From positions 1 to 7,435 of the forward strand of contig CALFHG010000261.1 in assembly GCA_937875805.1 (NCBI GenBank): a stretch of 7,435 nucleotides of DNA, written 5' to 3'. The DNA comes from an uncultured Nitrosopumilaceae archaeon. GTDB lineage: Archaea > Thermoproteota > Nitrososphaeria > Nitrososphaerales > Nitrosopumilaceae. Numbering within the stretch: the first letter of the stretch is position 1; every line of letters begins with the position of its first letter. This document shows positions 5,832 to 7,435 of the stretch, piece by piece. The notes under the pieces were generated by a model. The model ran no database searches. It was given only the letters and a program-made list of their open reading frames with translations, and was not told where the DNA came from. The position numbers were made by a program, and so were the translations under genes.

Positions 5832-7435
5832 GTGTCATCTCAGCCACGATTAGAGATTCAAGGCCCCTCACCTTTCAAACAATCAGGTGTCTATGAAGCC
5901 CAAATTGTAGTTACTGATAGTAAACCATCTGATGATGAGATTCGCACAAAACAATTTTCGTCTTTATGGAGTGGTAATTTTCATCTTAGGGTAAAGGATG
6001 GAATATTTTCTGAAACTCTTGGTTCTCCTGCAAATCCTCTTCCTTCATCAATTGCTAATCTTGATAAAGTTTGGATTGTTGTTACTGATTTATTTTCTTC
6101 ATTACATACTGTATTTGATGTTCCTTTAGCTAGAACTGCATCACGTTCTAAAACAACATCTGAAACAAAAACAATCCCTGATAATCAAAAACCTACACGT
6201 TATACAAAAACAAATGTTGTTGGAGCATCTGGTCCACCTGGTGACAAAGGTCAACCCGGTCCACCTGGTCCACCTGGTGACAAAGGTCAACCCGGTCCAC
6301 CTGGTCAACAAGGACCTATGGGTGTTAAAGGTCAAGAAGGCCCAAAAGGTCAGTCTGGTGACAAAGGAGCAACTGGTGACAAAGGTTCGCAAGGCGATAA
6401 AGGAATTTCTGGTGATAAAGGATTAACTGGCGATAAAGGAATTACTGGCGATAAAGGCGATAAAGGCGATAAAGGAATTACTGGTCCACCTGGTGACAAA
6501 GGAGAAAAAGGTTCAACTGGACCACTGGGAGAAAAAGGCCCTACCGGACTAAAAGGTCCATTAGGTTCACCTGGTGACAAAGGTCCAACCGGATTAATCG
6601 GTGACAAAGGATCTTCTGGATTAAGGGGTGTACCTGGTGACAAAGGAGATAACGGTCCCCAAGGTCAACCTGGTGACAAAGGATTAACTGGTCCATTAGG
6701 TGTACCTGGTGACAAAGGTCCAACTGGATTATCTGGAGTACAAGGAGAAAAAGGAATTCAAGGTGGTCCAGGTCCAATCGGTGACAAAGGTCCTATTGGT
6801 ATGCTTGGTGACAAAGGTCCATTGGGTCCACCTGGTCCATTTGGTTCCAAAGGATTAACTGGTCCAATCGGTCCACTCGGCGACAAAGGTCCAATCGGTC
6901 CACCTGGTCCACTCGGCGACAAAGGAAACAAAGGTGCTGAAGGTCCGACAGGAGAAAAAGGTCCACAAGGTCCACAAGGTCCTGCCGGTTCCAAAGGATT
7001 AACTGGAGTTCCTGGTCCGCAAGGAGAAAAAGGCGACAAAGGTGCAATCGGTCCACTCGGAGAACGAGGTCAAACTGGTCCATTGGGGGTAATTGGAGAA
7101 AAAGGTCCACAAGGTCCACAAGGATCACAAGGTGAACGTGGAACTACTGGTCCTTCTGGAGAAAAAGGTCCACAAGGTCCACAAGGAATTCAAGGACCGC
7201 AAGGTGAACGTGGTCCACTCGGCCCAATTGGTTCAATAGGTGAACAAGGTTCTGTAGGGGGACAAGGTCCTGTAGGTCCTGCCGGTCCAAGAGGTCCACC
7301 TGGTCCACCTGGAGAAAAAGGCCCATCTGGTGGAATGTCTTCAGAACAGAAAGCACTCTTCAAAGATTTATTGGAAATACTTACTAACAAAAATATGATC
7401 TCTACTGAAGAACAAATTAAGTTAATGAGTTACCT
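5832..7435 (+). CDS. Collagen-like Gly-X-Y repeat protein, 3' end outside window
   Basis: The frame is open from the last in-frame stop (5802-5804) to the window edge, 534 codons from GTG 5832. Residues 1-130 form an N-terminal domain with beta-strand character: [42 protein letters not shown] (45-64), [14 protein letters not shown] basic, Ser/Thr-rich linker (about 101-128) follows. Residues 131-502 are 124 perfect Gly-X-Y triplets, with no interruption. Residues 503-534 ([15 protein letters not shown]...) begin a helical tail. Such repeats form collagen triple helices; without hydroxyproline, stability would rely on GPP triplets and Lys-Gly-Asp/Glu ion pairs, which abound here. No signal peptide, Tat motif, membrane segment or Cys is seen, so location is unclear. 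TTG 5811 is an alternative start but would sit too near the TATA-like site. The N-terminal domain is not one I can name. Confidence 0.85.
   Translation, partial: MSSQPRLEIQGPSPFKQSGVYEAQIVVTDSKPSDDEIRTKQFSSLWSGNFHLRVKDGIFSETLGSPANPLPSSIANLDKVWIVVTDLFSSLHTVFDVPLARTASRSKTTSETKTIPDNQKPTRYTKTNVVGASGPPGDKGQPGPPGPPGDKGQPGPPGQQGPMGVKGQEGPKGQSGDKGATGDKGSQGDKGISGDKGLTGDKGITGDKGDKGDKGITGPPGDKGEKGSTGPLGEKGPTGLKGPLGSPGDKGPTGLIGDKGSSGLRGVPGDKGDNGPQGQPGDKGLTGPLGVPGDKGPTGLSGVQGEKGIQGGPGPIGDKGPIGMLGDKGPLGPPGPFGSKGLTGPIGPLGDKGPIGPPGPLGDKGNKGAEGPTGEKGPQGPQGPAGSKGLTGVPGPQGEKGDKGAIGPLGERGQTGPLGVIGEKGPQGPQGSQGERGTTGPSGEKGPQGPQGIQGPQGERGPLGPIGSIGEQGSVGGQGPVGPAGPRGPPGPPGEKGPSGGMSSEQKALFKDLLEILTNKNMISTEEQIKLMSY
6231..6302 (+). 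repeat. Perfect 36-bp tandem duplication in the collagen array
   Basis: Two adjacent identical 36-bp copies, 6231-6266 and 6267-6302, each encode [12 protein letters not shown]. Identity extends to every synonymous site, including the rare CCC codon, which points to recent slippage or unequal crossover. Confidence 0.9.
6447..6473 (+). repeat. Triple 9-bp repeat encoding GDK-GDK-GDK
   Basis: Three identical GGCGATAAA units in a row fall within a stretch (6399-6473) where GDK uses GAT, while most other GDK triplets use GAC. The change in codon choice suggests that this block expanded locally from one ancestor unit. Confidence 0.75.
6951..7186 (+). repeat. Three dispersed identical GEK-GPQ-GPQ blocks
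   Basis: Identical 29-bp blocks begin at 6951, 7095 and 7158. Each runs GGA-GAA-AAA, then GGT-CCA-CAA twice, then GG. Nucleotide identity of separated copies indicates internal duplication or gene conversion in the C-terminal third of the array. Confidence 0.8.

Larger units (their letters stand above)
6222..7337 (+). repeat. Gly-X-Y collagen repeat array, 124 triplets
   Basis: Each 9-bp unit starts with GGT, GGA, GGC or GGG, in unbroken phase over 1116 bp. By my count there are 21 GDK, 8 GEK, 3 GER, 9 GPP and 9 GPQ triplets. GDK dominates the first two thirds (20 of 21 lie in triplets 1-78), while GEK, GER and GPQ take over in the last third. The 9-bp periodicity also leaves several other frames open on both strands; these are shadows. 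Confidence 0.97.

Noticed and set aside
5759..5894. Open plus-strand frame of about 45 codons (reading VHVEFEIDFSDLNIEILEIS...) just upstream of, and overlapping, the collagen gene start
   Set aside because: I considered it as a frameshifted true N-terminus. It has no start codon of standard type, and the in-frame GTG at 5832 gives a coherent domain. A homologue alignment could reopen this.
6231..6302. CRISPR-like direct repeats
   Set aside because: The copies are adjacent without spacers and stay in the Gly-X-Y reading frame.
6141..7390. Several long open frames on the minus strand, and one shifted plus-strand frame, over the Gly-X-Y array (Pro/Ser- or Leu/Asp-rich repeats)
   Set aside because: They are the antisense or shifted reading of the 9-bp collagen repeat. 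Their low-complexity products follow from GGN-periodic DNA.

Overview
The window looks like part of a marine ammonia-oxidising archaeon (Nitrososphaerota/Thaumarchaeota, Nitrosopumilus-like). The reasons are the AT-rich, tightly packed genes, archaeal TATA-type promoters with apparently leaderless mRNAs, GGTGA ribosome sites, T-rich terminators without hairpins, and the gene content: archaeal Thi4, a DUF6775-type protein, a ferredoxin nitrite/sulfite reductase and a TPR/winged-helix protein. The taxonomic call is inference from memory of these families; no search was run.

Layout. Positions 1-191 (+) hold the C-terminal end of a malate dehydrogenase. It converges on, and overlaps by 10 bp, a minus-strand gene (182-946) for a protein that resembles a catalytically dead archaemetzincin. 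Upstream of that on the same strand lies thi4 (971-1789), the thiazole synthase of thiamine biosynthesis, with a cysteine at the sulfur-donor position. A 190-bp divergent promoter region separates thi4 from a plus-strand pair: a siroheme/4Fe-4S nitrite/sulfite reductase (1980-3791, TTG start, probably leaderless) and a two-domain rhodanese sulfurtransferase (3788-4585, start overlapping the reductase stop). The block 971-4585 therefore reads as a small sulfur module: sulfite reduction, sulfane-sulfur transfer and a sulfur-consuming thiamine step.

The rhodanese gene abuts, stop to stop, a minus-strand gene (4586-5707) for a protein with four TPRs and a winged helix. A perfect 14-bp palindrome, TTTATCTAGATAAA, upstream of it appears to contain two opposed TATA boxes. 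From about 5832 to the window end runs an open plus-strand gene for a collagen-like protein. It has a 130-residue N-terminal domain, 124 uninterrupted Gly-X-Y triplets rich in Gly-Asp-Lys, then the start of a C-terminal tail. It is cut by the window edge and shows no signal peptide. This gene is the most unusual item here. I see no tRNA, rRNA, CRISPR array, insertion sequence or other mobile element.
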